From an uncultured Isosphaeraceae bacterium (GTDB lineage Bacteria; Planctomycetota; Planctomycetia; Isosphaerales; Isosphaeraceae): a DNA stretch of 64,000 nucleotides. A program made the position numbers and the translations under genes. This document shows positions 45,436-54,259 of the stretch, one piece after another. The notes under the pieces are model-generated. The model saw only the letters and a program-made list of their open reading frames with translations, made no database searches and was not told the origin of the DNA. Where the stretch lies: the NCBI GenBank assembly GCA_945957605.1, contig CAMFLR010000006.1, positions 310,001-374,000 on the forward strand. The letters are read 5' to 3'. How positions within the stretch are numbered: position 1 is the first letter of the stretch; each line of letters opens with the position of its first letter.

Positions 45436-47028
45436 TCACTTCGCGGCGGTCTCGTGCTTCGCGCCGTAAAACACCTCGCACAGGCTGCCGAGCGCGCGGC
45501 CTGCGCGAGCGGTCGCTTCCGAAACATCAATACCCGTCTCGTCGACCGGCACGTTATTCAGGAAGAACGCGACCGTGAGCTGTCGCCCATCTGCCGTGTC
45601 GATCACTCCGGCAAGTGCCTTACTGGTAATCACCGTCTTGCCGTTAAGGGCATTATCGAGCCAGTAAGTTCCCGTCTTCGCCCGCGCGTGCCCCCGTGCC
45701 GCACTGTCGCGCGCCACCGCCTTCGCGAGCGTGCCGTCTTCACCCAAAATCGGCAAACACGCCGAATACTGCGGCCAATCCGACCGCTTTTCCAGGGCTC
45801 GCAGAAGCGCTACGGTTGCACGCGGCGTGGTCAAATCCTCGCGTGCCCCTCCGGCTCCGCCGCCGAACGAGACCGACGACACATCAACGCCCAGATCCTT
45901 GAGAATCGTCCCCTGACGCCGCAGCCCTTGGTTCAAAGTCGAATCACCATGATTCACCGCAACCAGCAGCGGCAACGTGCTCGCATGCAGGTTGTGGCTG
46001 ACCTTGAGCACGACCTTCACGAACTCGCGGAGCGGCGGCGAAGTGTAGCCGGCAACTTTCACCAGCGCCGCGACGTCTTTACGCGACGGCAGTTTCTCCA
46101 GATTATTCGTGCCGAGCGGCGAGGCCATCACACGCACGCCGGTGCGACGCAGCGTCTCGATGAAAAGTGCCCGCGCGAACGAAGCCGGCTCGCCGACGTG
46201 AAACGTCTTGCAAATCGGCTTATGCCCGACCGGAACTCGCCCACGCACCAGGAACGACCGCGGCCCGATCGTCTCGACAACCACCGACGCCTTCGTTTTT
46301 TCGTCGACCGTTTCGACGCGTGAATCAACCGAAATAAACGCCGTTTCCGGCACCAGCTTGATCGTCGCCGCCTCACCCGGCTTCGCACCAGGAGTCGCGA
46401 CCACGTCGACGATATTGTCGTTGATCATGATCGGCGTGACCTGCCGCGGCCCGCTGCCTGTGCTAATCGCGTGTTCAAACAGGCGATCGTCGATGATAAC
46501 GTCACCGGTGATCCGCTTGATACCGCCGTTATGAATGCCTCGCGCCAGTTCGGCGAGACCCGCCAACGGATCGCACGGAACGAGCGTGCCGGCATTATTG
46601 CCGCCGGAATAGATATGATCATTATCCTCGAACAAGAGCGTCCCGTTGGGACCGGTTCGACCGCCCATGCTCAGATCGCCCGAGGCGACGAGAATCAAAT
46701 CGCCGTGCAGCACGCCTTCGCTATCAACATTTCCGCGCCGGACGACATTCGTTTCAAACCGATGTTCGGGCCCCAGGTCGACCCACGCGGCGGCCGTCGA
46801 ATAAAGCTTCGTCACCGACGCGGGGCAAAACATCTGGTCGGCGTTCTTCTCGTACACCACCTTGCCAGTCGCGTTGTCGACAACGAGCAAACCCCAATGT
46901 GCATTCTGATAGGGAGCCGCTTTGATCACCTTGTCGACGCGCGCTTCGAGCGAATCGGCGGCCTGAGCCGGGATGCCGAATCCGAGCAACAAGAAAGCGA
47001 AAGCCAGACGGAGCATCGGTGGTTTCAT
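45436..47028 (-). CDS. dacB: D-alanyl-D-alanine carboxypeptidase/endopeptidase, PBP4 type
   Basis: The 530-residue protein starts with a signal peptide (LAFAFLLLGFGIPAQAADS). The three active-site motifs of class C penicillin-binding proteins are present: S-x-x-K as CPASVTKLYST near residue 80, S-x-N as KVSHNLHAS near 345, and K-T-G as RAKTGTYWLD near 445. It should cleave D-Ala peptides or cross-links in peptidoglycan in the periplasm. This supports a peptidoglycan-containing cell wall in the organism. It is downstream of the sdh operon but separated from it by a terminator-like hairpin and a repeat. Confidence 0.95.
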   Translation of the reverse strand: MKPPMLRLAFAFLLLGFGIPAQAADSLEARVDKVIKAAPYQNAHWGLLVVDNATGKVVYEKNADQMFCPASVTKLYSTAAAWVDLGPEHRFETNVVRRGNVDSEGVLHGDLILVASGDLSMGGRTGPNGTLLFEDNDHIYSGGNNAGTLVPCDPLAGLAELARGIHNGGIKRITGDVIIDDRLFEHAISTGSGPRQVTPIMINDNIVDVVATPGAKPGEAATIKLVPETAFISVDSRVETVDEKTKASVVVETIGPRSFLVRGRVPVGHKPICKTFHVGEPASFARALFIETLRRTGVRVMASPLGTNNLEKLPSRKDVAALVKVAGYTSPPLREFVKVVLKVSHNLHASTLPLLVAVNHGDSTLNQGLRRQGTILKDLGVDVSSVSFGGGAGGAREDLTTPRATVALLRALEKRSDWPQYSACLPILGEDGTLAKAVARDSAARGHARAKTGTYWLDNALNGKTVITSKALAGVIDTADGRQLTVAFFLNNVPVDETGIDVSEATARAGRALGSLCEVFYGAKHETAAK

Positions 47029-47114
47029 GGTGTCGTTCCGGGGCGGGAGAATGATCGGAAGGAAAAGAGCGGTTGCGGAGACGCGTTATCATACTCGAAC
47101 CCAACTTCCGCGCA

Positions 47115-47142
47115 TAAAAAAAGCCCGCCGAAGCGGGCTTTT
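47115..47142 (-). terminator. Intrinsic terminator after the sdh operon
   Basis: The stem AAAAGCCCGC / GCGGGCTTTT has the loop CGAA. Reading leftwards it ends in seven T residues (from the A run at 47115-47121). Reading rightwards it has a shorter T run. It lies 209 bases after the sdhB stop and upstream of dacB, so it separates the two units. Confidence 0.85.
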
Positions 47143-47192
47143 CGTGAATTGCTCGGCGATCGTGCAATTGGTATCGGAAACGAAAACAAATT

Positions 47193-47308
47193 GGGTGGCC
47201 GGGACAACTTGTTGTCCCGGTCGCGAAGCGACAGGAGGCGATCGCGACCAGCTTCGCTTCACCCTCTTGTGACTGCGTCACCTGGACAACAAGTTGTCCA
47301 GGCCACCC
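47193..47308. repeat. Two-ended modular hairpin element, family B copy 1 (116 bp)
   Basis: The left end is GGGTGGCC, palindrome GGGACAACTTGTTGTCCC, GG, mini-hairpin TCGC-GAA-GCGA, then CAGGAGG. The right end on the minus strand is GGGTGGCC, TGGACAACTTGTTGTCCA, GG, TGAC-GCA-GTCA, then CAAGAGG. It is the reverse complement of the element at 58329-58444, with about 13 differences in 116 bases. It sits downstream of sdhB. Confidence 0.92.
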
Positions 47309-47350
47309 AAGCCTACTTCTATCCGCTGTCCAAAGAGTGCAACTTCTCGC

Positions 47351-48109
47351 TCAATGGCTGATCGAAACGACTTCCGGGTTCTCCAAATTGATATCGCCGG
47401 TGAGCATCGCGCGCTTCACTTCCTGAATCGCCTGCGTCACCTTGATTTCACGAGGGCACGCCGACGTGCAATTGAACACGGTGCGGCACCGCCAAACGCC
47501 TTCGGTGTCGTTCAAAATGTCGAGCCGCTCGGCTGCACCGCGGTCGCGCGAGTCGAAGATGAACCGGTGGGCGTTGACGATTGACGCCGGGCCAACGTAC
47601 TTCTGATCGCCCCAGAACGGCGGGCAAGACGTCGTGCAGCACGCACAAAGAATGCACTTGGTCGTGTCGTCGAACCGGGCGCGGTCTTGCGGCGATTGCA
47701 GACGCTCGGTCGTCGGCGCGGGCTCATCGTTGATGAGAAACGGCAGCACCGACTTGTAATGATCGAAGAACGGCTTCATGTCGACGATCAAATCCTTGAT
47801 CACCGGCAAGCCGAGAATTGGCTCGACCGTTAGCACGTCGTTCGGCAAGTTCTTGACAAGAATCTTGCAGGCGAGGCCATTCACGCCGTTGATTCGCATG
47901 GCGTCTGAACCGCAGACGCCATGCGCGCAGGAACGACGGAAGCCAAGCGACTCGTCGTGATACCACTTCACGTTCTGAATCACGTCGAGAACGCGGTCGT
48001 GCCCTTCGGCCTGGACCTTGTACTCCTCCCAGCGCGGCTTTTCTCCGCTCTCTGGGTCGTACCGCTTGATCTTGAGCGTGAGGTTGCGGACCGATTCGCT
48101 GTTCGACAT
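47351..48109 (-). CDS. sdhB: Succinate dehydrogenase/fumarate reductase iron-sulfur subunit
   Basis: From ATG 48109 the protein has 252 residues. The N-terminal ferredoxin-like domain carries the 2Fe-2S cysteines (RRSCAHGVCGSDAM and LACKILV). The C-terminal domain has CILCACCTTSCPPFW for 4Fe-4S and 3Fe-4S ligands and CRTVFNCTSACPREI. A TTG at 48130 that overlaps the sdhA stop would add 7 residues; the ATG has an AAGGG box upstream. It links the flavin subunit to the membrane anchors and to quinone in the respiratory chain. Last gene of the sdhCDAB operon. Confidence 0.96.
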   Translation of the reverse strand: MSNSESVRNLTLKIKRYDPESGEKPRWEEYKVQAEGHDRVLDVIQNVKWYHDESLGFRRSCAHGVCGSDAMRINGVNGLACKILVKNLPNDVLTVEPILGLPVIKDLIVDMKPFFDHYKSVLPFLINDEPAPTTERLQSPQDRARFDDTTKCILCACCTTSCPPFWGDQKYVGPASIVNAHRFIFDSRDRGAAERLDILNDTEGVWRCRTVFNCTSACPREIKVTQAIQEVKRAMLTGDINLENPEVVSISH

Positions 48110-48126
48110 CTCGGGCGCCACCCTTC

Positions 48127-49974
48127 TCAATATTTCCGCACTTCGAGCGGATACTTCGTCGTCATCTGGCCGTCTTTTTCAATCATGATCACGTCGACAT
48201 CCTTGTACGAAAGCACAGGAACGCCGTCGGGATTCAGACTCACAAAGCTATGCTTGAAGAACTCGTTGTCGTTGCGATCGGGGAAGTCTTCGCGACTGTG
48301 GCCGCCACGACTTTCCTTCCGCGCCAGGGCACTCGCAACCGTCGCCTCCGACAGGTCGAGCAAGCAGCCCAACTCAATCACTTCGAGCAAGCCTGTGTTG
48401 AACACCGAACCCTTGTCCTGCACGCCGACGTTCTTGTATCGCTCCTTCAAGCGGGCGATCGTGTCGCGTGCGTTGGTCAAACCTGCTTCGGTGCGGTAAA
48501 CACCGCAATCGTCCATCATCACCTGCTGCATCTCGTCGCGAATCTTCACCCACGGCTCGGTGCGCGGGCGGCTGAGAATCGCCGAGATCATATCCTTCGT
48601 CGCCTTCTCCGGCTCGCTCGGCAAGTGCTGGAACTCGCGTTCGAGAGCATATTTTGCCATTTCGCGACCCGCCCGGCGGCCGTAAACCACCAGGTCAACG
48701 AGGCTGTTCGTTCCCAACCGATTCGCGCCGTGAACGCTGACGCAAGCGCTTTCGCCCGCGGAGAAAAGCCCGGGAACGATGTCGCCCTGCGCGTTGCGCA
48801 AGGCACGCCCGCGAATGTCCGTCGGCACGCCGCCCATTGCATAGTGCGCGGTCGGCTGAATCGGCATCGGCTCCTTGATCGGGTCGACGCCAAGGTACGT
48901 CCGCGCGAAGTCGATGATGTCCGGCAAGCGCGACTCGACCCACTTACTATCGACCTCGGCACCGGTCGGGCTCGTCTTGTACTTGTTGATCGTCTCGGCG
49001 CGGATGTCGAGATAAACGTAATCCTTGCCGTCGACCCCGCGCCCCGCCCGCACTTCCTGGTAAATCGACCGCGAGCAAACGTCGCGGCTCGCCAGGTCTT
49101 TCAGGTTCGGAGCGTACTTCTCCATGAAGCGCTCGCCCTTGCCGTTGAACATCACGCCGCCGTCTCCGCGGCACGCTTCGCTCAACAGAATCCCCAGGCG
49201 ATAAATCCCAGTCGGGTGGAACTGGTAGAACTCCATGTCCTCAAGCGGTAGACCGTGGCGATAGGCAATCGCCGGACCGTCGCCCGTCAACGCATAGGCG
49301 TTCGACGAAACCTTGAACATGCGGCCGAAGCCGCCGGTCGCCAACAGCACACTTTTGGCGTGGAAGGTGTGCAGCTCGCCCGTGGCGATTTCGATCGCGA
49401 CGATCCCACGGCATTCGCCCTCGACCATGATCAGGTCGAGCATGTGGAATTCGTCGAAAAACGTTACGCCCTGCTTGATGCACTGCTGGTAGAGCGTCTG
49501 CAATATCATGTGACCAGTGCGGTCGGCCGCGTGGCAGGCCCGCATCACTGGCAAACGTGGCTTGGCGGCTTCGGTTCCGGGCGCGGCGTTCGGGTCATAC
49601 TTGGGGTTCGGCTTCGTGTGGCCGCCGAATCGGCGCTGGGAGATTCGCCCATCGGCCGTACGGTCGAAGGGCAAACCCATGTGCTCCATCTCGTAGATAC
49701 ACTCAACGGCTTCCTTGCAGAGGATTTCCGCCGCGGTTTGATCGACGAGGAAGTCGCCACCTTTGATCGTGTCGTACGCGTGATTTTCCCAGGAATCGTT
49801 TTCGAGATTCGCGAGCGCCGCCGCGATTCCCCCCTGGGCCGCGCCGGTGTGAGACCGGGTCGGGTAGAGCTTGCTGACAACGGCCGTGCCGACTGTCTTG
49901 CTCGACTCGAGCGCGGCCATCATCCCCGCGCCGCCCGCTCCCACAATAATGCAATCAAACCGATGATAATTCAT
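48127..49974 (-). CDS. sdhA: Succinate dehydrogenase/fumarate reductase flavoprotein subunit
   Basis: The 615-residue protein (ATG 49974; an in-frame ATG at 49992 is also possible) has the FAD-binding start [17 protein letters not shown], the covalent-flavin histidine region [14 protein letters not shown], the substrate region [11 protein letters not shown], and the catalytic-arginine region [14 protein letters not shown]. The length is normal. It oxidises succinate to fumarate on the inner side of the membrane. It lies between the membrane anchor genes and sdhB, in the order sdhC, sdhD, sdhA, sdhB on the minus strand. Confidence 0.97.
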   Translation of the reverse strand: MNYHRFDCIIVGAGGAGMMAALESSKTVGTAVVSKLYPTRSHTGAAQGGIAAALANLENDSWENHAYDTIKGGDFLVDQTAAEILCKEAVECIYEMEHMGLPFDRTADGRISQRRFGGHTKPNPKYDPNAAPGTEAAKPRLPVMRACHAADRTGHMILQTLYQQCIKQGVTFFDEFHMLDLIMVEGECRGIVAIEIATGELHTFHAKSVLLATGGFGRMFKVSSNAYALTGDGPAIAYRHGLPLEDMEFYQFHPTGIYRLGILLSEACRGDGGVMFNGKGERFMEKYAPNLKDLASRDVCSRSIYQEVRAGRGVDGKDYVYLDIRAETINKYKTSPTGAEVDSKWVESRLPDIIDFARTYLGVDPIKEPMPIQPTAHYAMGGVPTDIRGRALRNAQGDIVPGLFSAGESACVSVHGANRLGTNSLVDLVVYGRRAGREMAKYALEREFQHLPSEPEKATKDMISAILSRPRTEPWVKIRDEMQQVMMDDCGVYRTEAGLTNARDTIARLKERYKNVGVQDKGSVFNTGLLEVIELGCLLDLSEATVASALARKESRGGHSREDFPDRNDNEFFKHSFVSLNPDGVPVLSYKDVDVIMIEKDGQMTTKYPLEVRKY

Positions 49975-50048
49975 GAAGGAATCCTGATTCACCTCTCGCC
50001 ACGCTCAACGCGGAGCAGTTTCGGAGAGAGCGTCGACTCGATTTGATT

Positions 50049-50552
50049 CTATCGGGCGCGGTCTACAAGCGCGGCCGGCGGCTGAGATGCGGAATCGGCC
50101 GGACGGGCAGCAGTCGCCGGTCGTCCGTGCTCGAGTTCCCATTCTTTGATGTACTTGTCGTCTCGCTGGAACATGAGAATCGCATAACCGCCAATTGCCA
50201 GCAGCGCCCACATGCACGACCAGATCAGCGTGTGCACGACAACGCGCTTGCCGGAGCCGGTGATGTACTCATCAAGCACCTGACGTAAGCCGTTGAAACC
50301 GTGAAACACGGCGAGGCTGATCATCACCAGGTCCCACAGCCGCCAGATGAAGCCAACTTTGGGAGCGGCCCAGCGATTCGCCACGAACGCGTAGTTGATC
50401 GACTCGACATTGAAGACGATGTGCGTGATGAACAGGTGCCCCAGCGCGAGAAAAACGAGCAGCAAGCCCGAAACTCGCATCGCATACCAGGCGAACAGCT
50501 CAAATCCGCCTGCCGGCCTCACTCGACGCCCGGCTCCGCTTCTCGTGGACAT
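50049..50552 (-). CDS. sdhD: Succinate dehydrogenase membrane anchor subunit
   Basis: The 167-residue protein (ATG 50552; an ATG at 50564 would add four) has three hydrophobic helices: MRVSGLLLVFLALGHLFITHIVF, LVMISLAVFHGFNGLRQVL and LIWSCMWALLAIGGYAILMF. The first and second carry histidines placed as haem b ligands or quinone-site residues (GHLFITH, VFHGFNGLR). The charged C-terminal tail is rich in alanine and proline. It anchors SdhAB to the membrane. It lies 74 bases upstream of sdhA and 58 bases downstream of sdhC. Confidence 0.9.
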   Translation of the reverse strand: MSTRSGAGRRVRPAGGFELFAWYAMRVSGLLLVFLALGHLFITHIVFNVESINYAFVANRWAAPKVGFIWRLWDLVMISLAVFHGFNGLRQVLDEYITGSGKRVVVHTLIWSCMWALLAIGGYAILMFQRDDKYIKEWELEHGRPATAARPADSASQPPAALVDRAR

Positions 50553-50610
50553 CGTCGTTCTCAAACCAAAGGATATCGAAGAGACGTAAAGGAATGACGC
50601 AAGCCGGGAG

Positions 50611-51123
50611 TTATTTCCCGGCTGACGCCTTCACGTTTTGCTGATGTTCGGGAACGCTGAACAGCGGGCTAACCACGCGAATCGTCACCAGCAGCATGAT
50701 GACCCAGAACGTGATCTGCACGACGCGGAACAACTGCTTCTGGTAGTTCACCGCTTTGGGCCAGAAGTCGAACAGGACGATCCGCACTCCGTTGATCGCA
50801 TGGAACAACACGCAGGCGATCAGCCCAAGTTCACCCAGCCGAAACGCCCAGCGCAGCGGCCAGTAATACCCGTTCACCGACGGATCGATGCCGGAGATGA
50901 TCCCGCCGTAAATCGCCACGGTGTGGTCATAAAGCGCGGGAAACGCGACCACAAAAAACGTGTCGATGATATGAATGATGAGGAAGAGCAGGATGCCGAT
51001 CCCGGTGATCCGGTGGACCAGCCACGACCACTGCCCGACTCCTCCGCCGTATCGCAGGCCTTCGGTGATTCGCTCCCGGAAACCACGGACGTAATACTTC
51101 GGAACCCGCGTAGTGTCGGCCAT
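50611..51123 (-). CDS. sdhC: Succinate dehydrogenase cytochrome b subunit
   Basis: From ATG 51123 the protein has 170 residues; an earlier start at 51141 is possible. The sequence has the cytochrome b pattern SWLVHRITGIGILLFLIIHIID with two histidines in helix one, then GLIACVLFHAINGVRIVLFDF in the second, and a third helix VVQITFWVIMLLVTIRVV. It carries haem and quinone with SdhD. First gene of the sdh operon; its promoter should be in the 51124-51450 region. Confidence 0.9.
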   Translation of the reverse strand: MADTTRVPKYYVRGFRERITEGLRYGGGVGQWSWLVHRITGIGILLFLIIHIIDTFFVVAFPALYDHTVAIYGGIISGIDPSVNGYYWPLRWAFRLGELGLIACVLFHAINGVRIVLFDFWPKAVNYQKQLFRVVQITFWVIMLLVTIRVVSPLFSVPEHQQNVKASAGK

Positions 51124-51450
51124 TTTCGACGGCAATCCCAATACAGAAAGAACAAACCCGCTCCCGCACGGTTCTTGTCGTCTGCCTCACTGGATTCTAT
51201 CCAAGGAAGGCAAACCCGCACGGTCGGCGTTCGATCTCTAGGTTTTAGGGTGACGACACCCCCCGGTCAAGAGGGCAGCGACATTCGATGCACGGGGAAT
51301 GTCCGTTCACCGCTTGCTAGCAAGGCTTTTCCGTTTTGCGGTGTAGGAAAAGGCCTGACACTCGCGCGGGAGTTGCTGCATCGGTTTCGTGCGCGCACGA
51401 AAACTCCTGGTGACGATGCTCAATGTCGTCACCGGCCGGCGAGCGCTCTC
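51124..51450. other. Intergenic region upstream of sdhC
   Basis: About 330 bases precede sdhC. I see no coding frame of convincing composition and no tRNA. It probably holds the sdh promoter. It ends at the perfect palindrome at 51451. Confidence 0.45.
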
Positions 51451-51468
51451 CAGTCATCTAGATGACTG
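51451..51468. promoter_or_regulatory. Perfect 18-base palindrome
   Basis: CAGTCATCTAGATGACTG is a perfect palindrome, about 330 bases upstream of the sdhC start. Its size and symmetry suit a dimeric regulator. It is 12 bases from a family A repeat and may be part of that insertion region instead. Confidence 0.35.
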
Positions 51469-51479
51469 TCGATCAAGGC

Positions 51480-51547
51480 GGGTGCCACTGGCTATGCCAG
51501 TGCCCCGTTTCTTAAACATATGAGCACTGGCATAGCCAGTGGCACCC
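51480..51547. repeat. Dispersed paired-hairpin repeat, family A copy 3
   Basis: This is the most complete copy: GGGTGCC with ACTGGCTATGCCAGT at the left and the exact inverted counterpart ACTGGCATAGCCAGT with GGCACCC at the right, around a short AT-rich centre. It lies between sdhC and the small gene at 51636. Confidence 0.88.
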
Positions 51548-51635
51548 GGACCCAAACTTCAATGGAAGAACGGCTTCAAAGAAGAATCGGACCATGCACG
51601 AACATGGCCACGAACAATACCCATCAGCAAACGTC

Positions 51636-51911
51636 TCAGCGAACCAACTTCAATTCCGTGGCATTCAACATCCCGCTGACCGTGAAGCAACCCACGGCCG
51701 CCACCGGACTTCCATGACAGAGATTTTCACCCAGATCTTCCAGCCAGCCGCGATCTCCCACGAGCGACGCAGCCGCTTCGACAATCAACAAATCCTTGGG
51801 ACGGCCATTCGGTGCGACTTGAAGCACGAGGCGCTGGGCGTCTTCAAGCGTTCCGGGAGGTTCCACCCAGGAATCAATGATCGCGCCGGTAATTCTTGCT
51901 TCAGCTCTCAT
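51636..51911 (-). CDS. Small hypothetical protein
   Basis: The likely product from ATG 51911 is 91 residues. It has an alternating beta-like start (ITGAIIDSWVEPPGTLEDAQ, RLVLQVAPNGRPKDLLIVEA) and a C-terminus GSPVAAVGCFTVSGMLNATE. Composition is protein-like and there is no signal peptide or cysteine pair. I do not recognise the family and evidence for expression is only coding appearance. Confidence 0.5.
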   Translation of the reverse strand: MRAEARITGAIIDSWVEPPGTLEDAQRLVLQVAPNGRPKDLLIVEAAASLVGDRGWLEDLGENLCHGSPVAAVGCFTVSGMLNATELKLVR

Positions 51912-52197
51912 CACTACCGCCCCTCTCTCGCCCATTACCAGCGAGCGAAAGGATGACTACATTCACTCTCAATGCATCCATCATAGCTCGGCTCGAACTG
52001 GCAGTCAATCGAGGCCTCGAAATTATGCAGTCGGGCGACTGACGCTTTATTGCAACATTGTGGCACATCGCCAAGCCGGTTAATGACCAGCTCTCATAAG
52101 AGATGCGACCGGACGAAACGCATCGTGACGCGGCGCTGCCCAATTCCCACACAGCGCGCGGGAACGAGTCGTCGATCGTGTCGCGAATAGATGGAGT
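51912..52197. other. Intergenic region downstream of rnpB
   Basis: Nearly 290 bases without a convincing gene or dispersed hairpin. rnpB is transcribed towards it, so its terminator or processing signals may be here, but I saw no clear stem with a T run. Confidence 0.4.
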
Positions 52198-52634
52198 GAC
52201 GACGGGTCAATAAGCCGGATTCTGTTTCTCGGGCGAGAGAATATCTCGCGCCGAGTGTGATCATTTCTCTGGAACGGCAGTTGCCTGCCGTTTCAAGCGA
52301 CCTACCCGGAAGTCGTGGCGGACCGGGCCGATCCGCAGCTTCGGGACGAATCCCGAAGCACTGCTTCCCTATTTGGTCTTGCTCCCGGTGGGGTTTACCA
52401 AGCCAGAACGGTCACCCATCCTGCTGGTGAGCTCTTACCTCACCTTTTCACCCTTACCATGAACGTAAGCGATTACGCACATGGCGGTTTCTTTTCTGTG
52501 GCACTTTCCCTTCCCGGTGATCCGGGCGGTGGGCGTTACCCACCACCGCGCCCTACGGAGTCCGGACTTTCCTCCCGGGCATCTCGCAGCCCCGAAAGGC
52601 CACAACCACCCGAGCGATCACGCAACCCGTCGTC
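52198..52634 (-). ncRNA. rnpB: RNase P RNA, bacterial type A
   Basis: On the minus strand the RNA starts GACGACGGGT and ends ACCCGTCGTC, which form the closing P1 stem. After the start comes the conserved GAGGAAAGTCCGGACTCC block of P4/CRI (plus-strand 52558-52576). Near the 3' end comes the conserved ACAGAATCCGGCTTAT, which pairs with the P4 region. The internal segment also has the conserved GGTAAGAGCTCACCAGC stretch. The length of 437 bases is normal. It forms the catalytic part of RNase P that cuts tRNA 5' leaders. Ends are set from the P1 stem and may be off by a few bases. Confidence 0.95.
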
Positions 52635-52794
52635 ACTCCTTCATTATATCGCAATCGACTTCCCCTGTCAGCGAACCCGGCTTCCTCTCCCCGAATAACC
52701 TGACCTGACCCCAAGATTTTTATTACCCAGACTACCCAAACTTCCCCAATACTATATACTACCCGTAGTTCCACACCTCAAGGGAGTCTGCGCC

Positions 52795-53289
52795 GTGAGT
52801 ATTCGCGATTATTTGCAGAACCATTTGATTCGTTTTGAGGTATTGCTTCATCGTCCGGCGCCGTCTGCGGCCCGGATGGCGGAAACGGTGCACGTCCCTG
52901 GGCGAACGGTGGCCAAGGGCGTACTAATTCAAGCCGGCGGTTCGTACGTCTTGGCGGTTCTGCCGGCGACACACCGCGTCGACCTCGACCGGCTCGGCAG
53001 CCTGCTCGGAACGGACGCACTGCGCATCGCGACCGAGACCGAGGTGATGTCGATCTTCGCCGACTGCGAACGCGGAGCGCTCCCGCCCTTCGGCAAGCCC
53101 TACGGCCTGACATCGATCGTCGACGCGAGTCTCGCCGCCGGATCAGAAATCGTCTTCGTGGCGAACACTCGTCATGAAGGCGTTCGCATGCGATTCCGCG
53201 ATTACGAGTCGCTCGAAACGCCGATTCGCGGCCGCTTCGCTTCGATGATCTCGCCGCGACGCAAGAACCTGACGCGCCGCGCGGGTTGA
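52795..53289 (+). CDS. YbaK/EbsC-type aminoacyl-tRNA deacylase
   Basis: The 164-residue protein opens with GTG at 52795 after AAGGGAG. It has AKGVLIQAGGSYVLAVLP with the conserved lysine of the family and GALPPFGKPYGLTSIVD near residue 95, as in YbaK/ProX editing proteins. Such enzymes hydrolyse mischarged tRNAs in trans. The last ~40 residues are basic (SPRRKNLTRRAG), which may help RNA binding. It is close to rnpB but transcribed away from it. Confidence 0.87.
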   Translation: MSIRDYLQNHLIRFEVLLHRPAPSAARMAETVHVPGRTVAKGVLIQAGGSYVLAVLPATHRVDLDRLGSLLGTDALRIATETEVMSIFADCERGALPPFGKPYGLTSIVDASLAAGSEIVFVANTRHEGVRMRFRDYESLETPIRGRFASMISPRRKNLTRRAG

Positions 53290-53467
53290 ATGAGCTTGGC
53301 CGATTACATGCGGACCAGGATATATGGCTTCTTAAGCCTCATAGCCTGGCCGCTCCGCGATCAATCGACAGCGAGCCCCGTAGCGATCGCGACAGCGTTG
53401 AGCGGTCACGCTCGCTACGTTTTGGGGATCGCACCCGAGCAACCACCCGATCATGATGCTCGGTCAA

Positions 53468-54145
53468 TCACTCAAGCCATTCCGGCGACAAATCCTCATC
53501 CAAGTGAGCATCGATATCCTCGCGTGTGAGGCCGACTTGTTCACCTGATTCCAGGGCTCGCTGGTACGAGGCGGGTGTGAGCAGTCGCGTCAGCGAATAA
53601 AGAAACGCCGCTCCATTTGCGATGAGAATCGTGTTCACATACGACGCATCATGACGTCGGCGTTCTGGACTACCCGGCCGTGCGCCAGGCACGGGTGCAG
53701 CGTTTGGTTCTTTGGTACACACATCGTAATACACAAACGCCGAGATCAACAGAAAGAGCAACTGAACGAGCAAGAACCATCGGCTGCGCGTGTTGAACAT
53801 GAACCACAAAATACCGACGAGCGCGCCCGCCGTTCCGAAGGCCACGACAACGTTTGGCTCACCGAGGTAAAACCCCGTCATCGCCAATCCCGCGACGCCT
53901 GCAGCGAAACAGGCGACGAGGCCAAGCCAGGCACGCAGATACCCTGCGGCTACCGATTTGAACCGCAACGGAATCTGCGTTCCGCGGAACTCTCTTCCGT
54001 CTTCCGAACCTTCGAGCACGACGTAGCTACGCAATGGGAAAACAGGGATGTAGTTGATATGCCAGAAAGTTGTCGATGTATAAAACAGTCCAGGGACATG
54101 GTCCACCCGCCCGTATCGCCGTTCTCCAAGATAGACGATCGACAT
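53468..54145 (-). CDS. Membrane protein, function unknown
   Basis: The 225-residue protein starts MSIVYLGERRYGRVDHVPGL, a soluble beta-like segment with FWHINYIPVFPLRSYVVLEG. Four hydrophobic helices follow (LGLVACFAAGVAGLAMTGF, VAFGTAGALVGILWFMF, LLVQLLFLLISAFVYY, and a weaker one near NTILIANGAAFLYSL). The C-terminus is acidic (THEDI-like DIDAHLDEDLSPEW). I do not recognise the family. It faces away from the plus-strand YbaK gene and lies downstream of the DUF4139 gene on the same strand. Confidence 0.65.
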   Translation of the reverse strand: MSIVYLGERRYGRVDHVPGLFYTSTTFWHINYIPVFPLRSYVVLEGSEDGREFRGTQIPLRFKSVAAGYLRAWLGLVACFAAGVAGLAMTGFYLGEPNVVVAFGTAGALVGILWFMFNTRSRWFLLVQLLFLLISAFVYYDVCTKEPNAAPVPGARPGSPERRRHDASYVNTILIANGAAFLYSLTRLLTPASYQRALESGEQVGLTREDIDAHLDEDLSPEWLE

Positions 54146-54259
54146 ACAACAGCCTCCTCGCTGCTTTGGTACTTTGAAACAAAACGCGGCGAACGCCTTC
54201 GCCGCGCGACGCTCGGCCTGAACCTACAATTTCACACGATTCAACCGAGACTCACCCTT

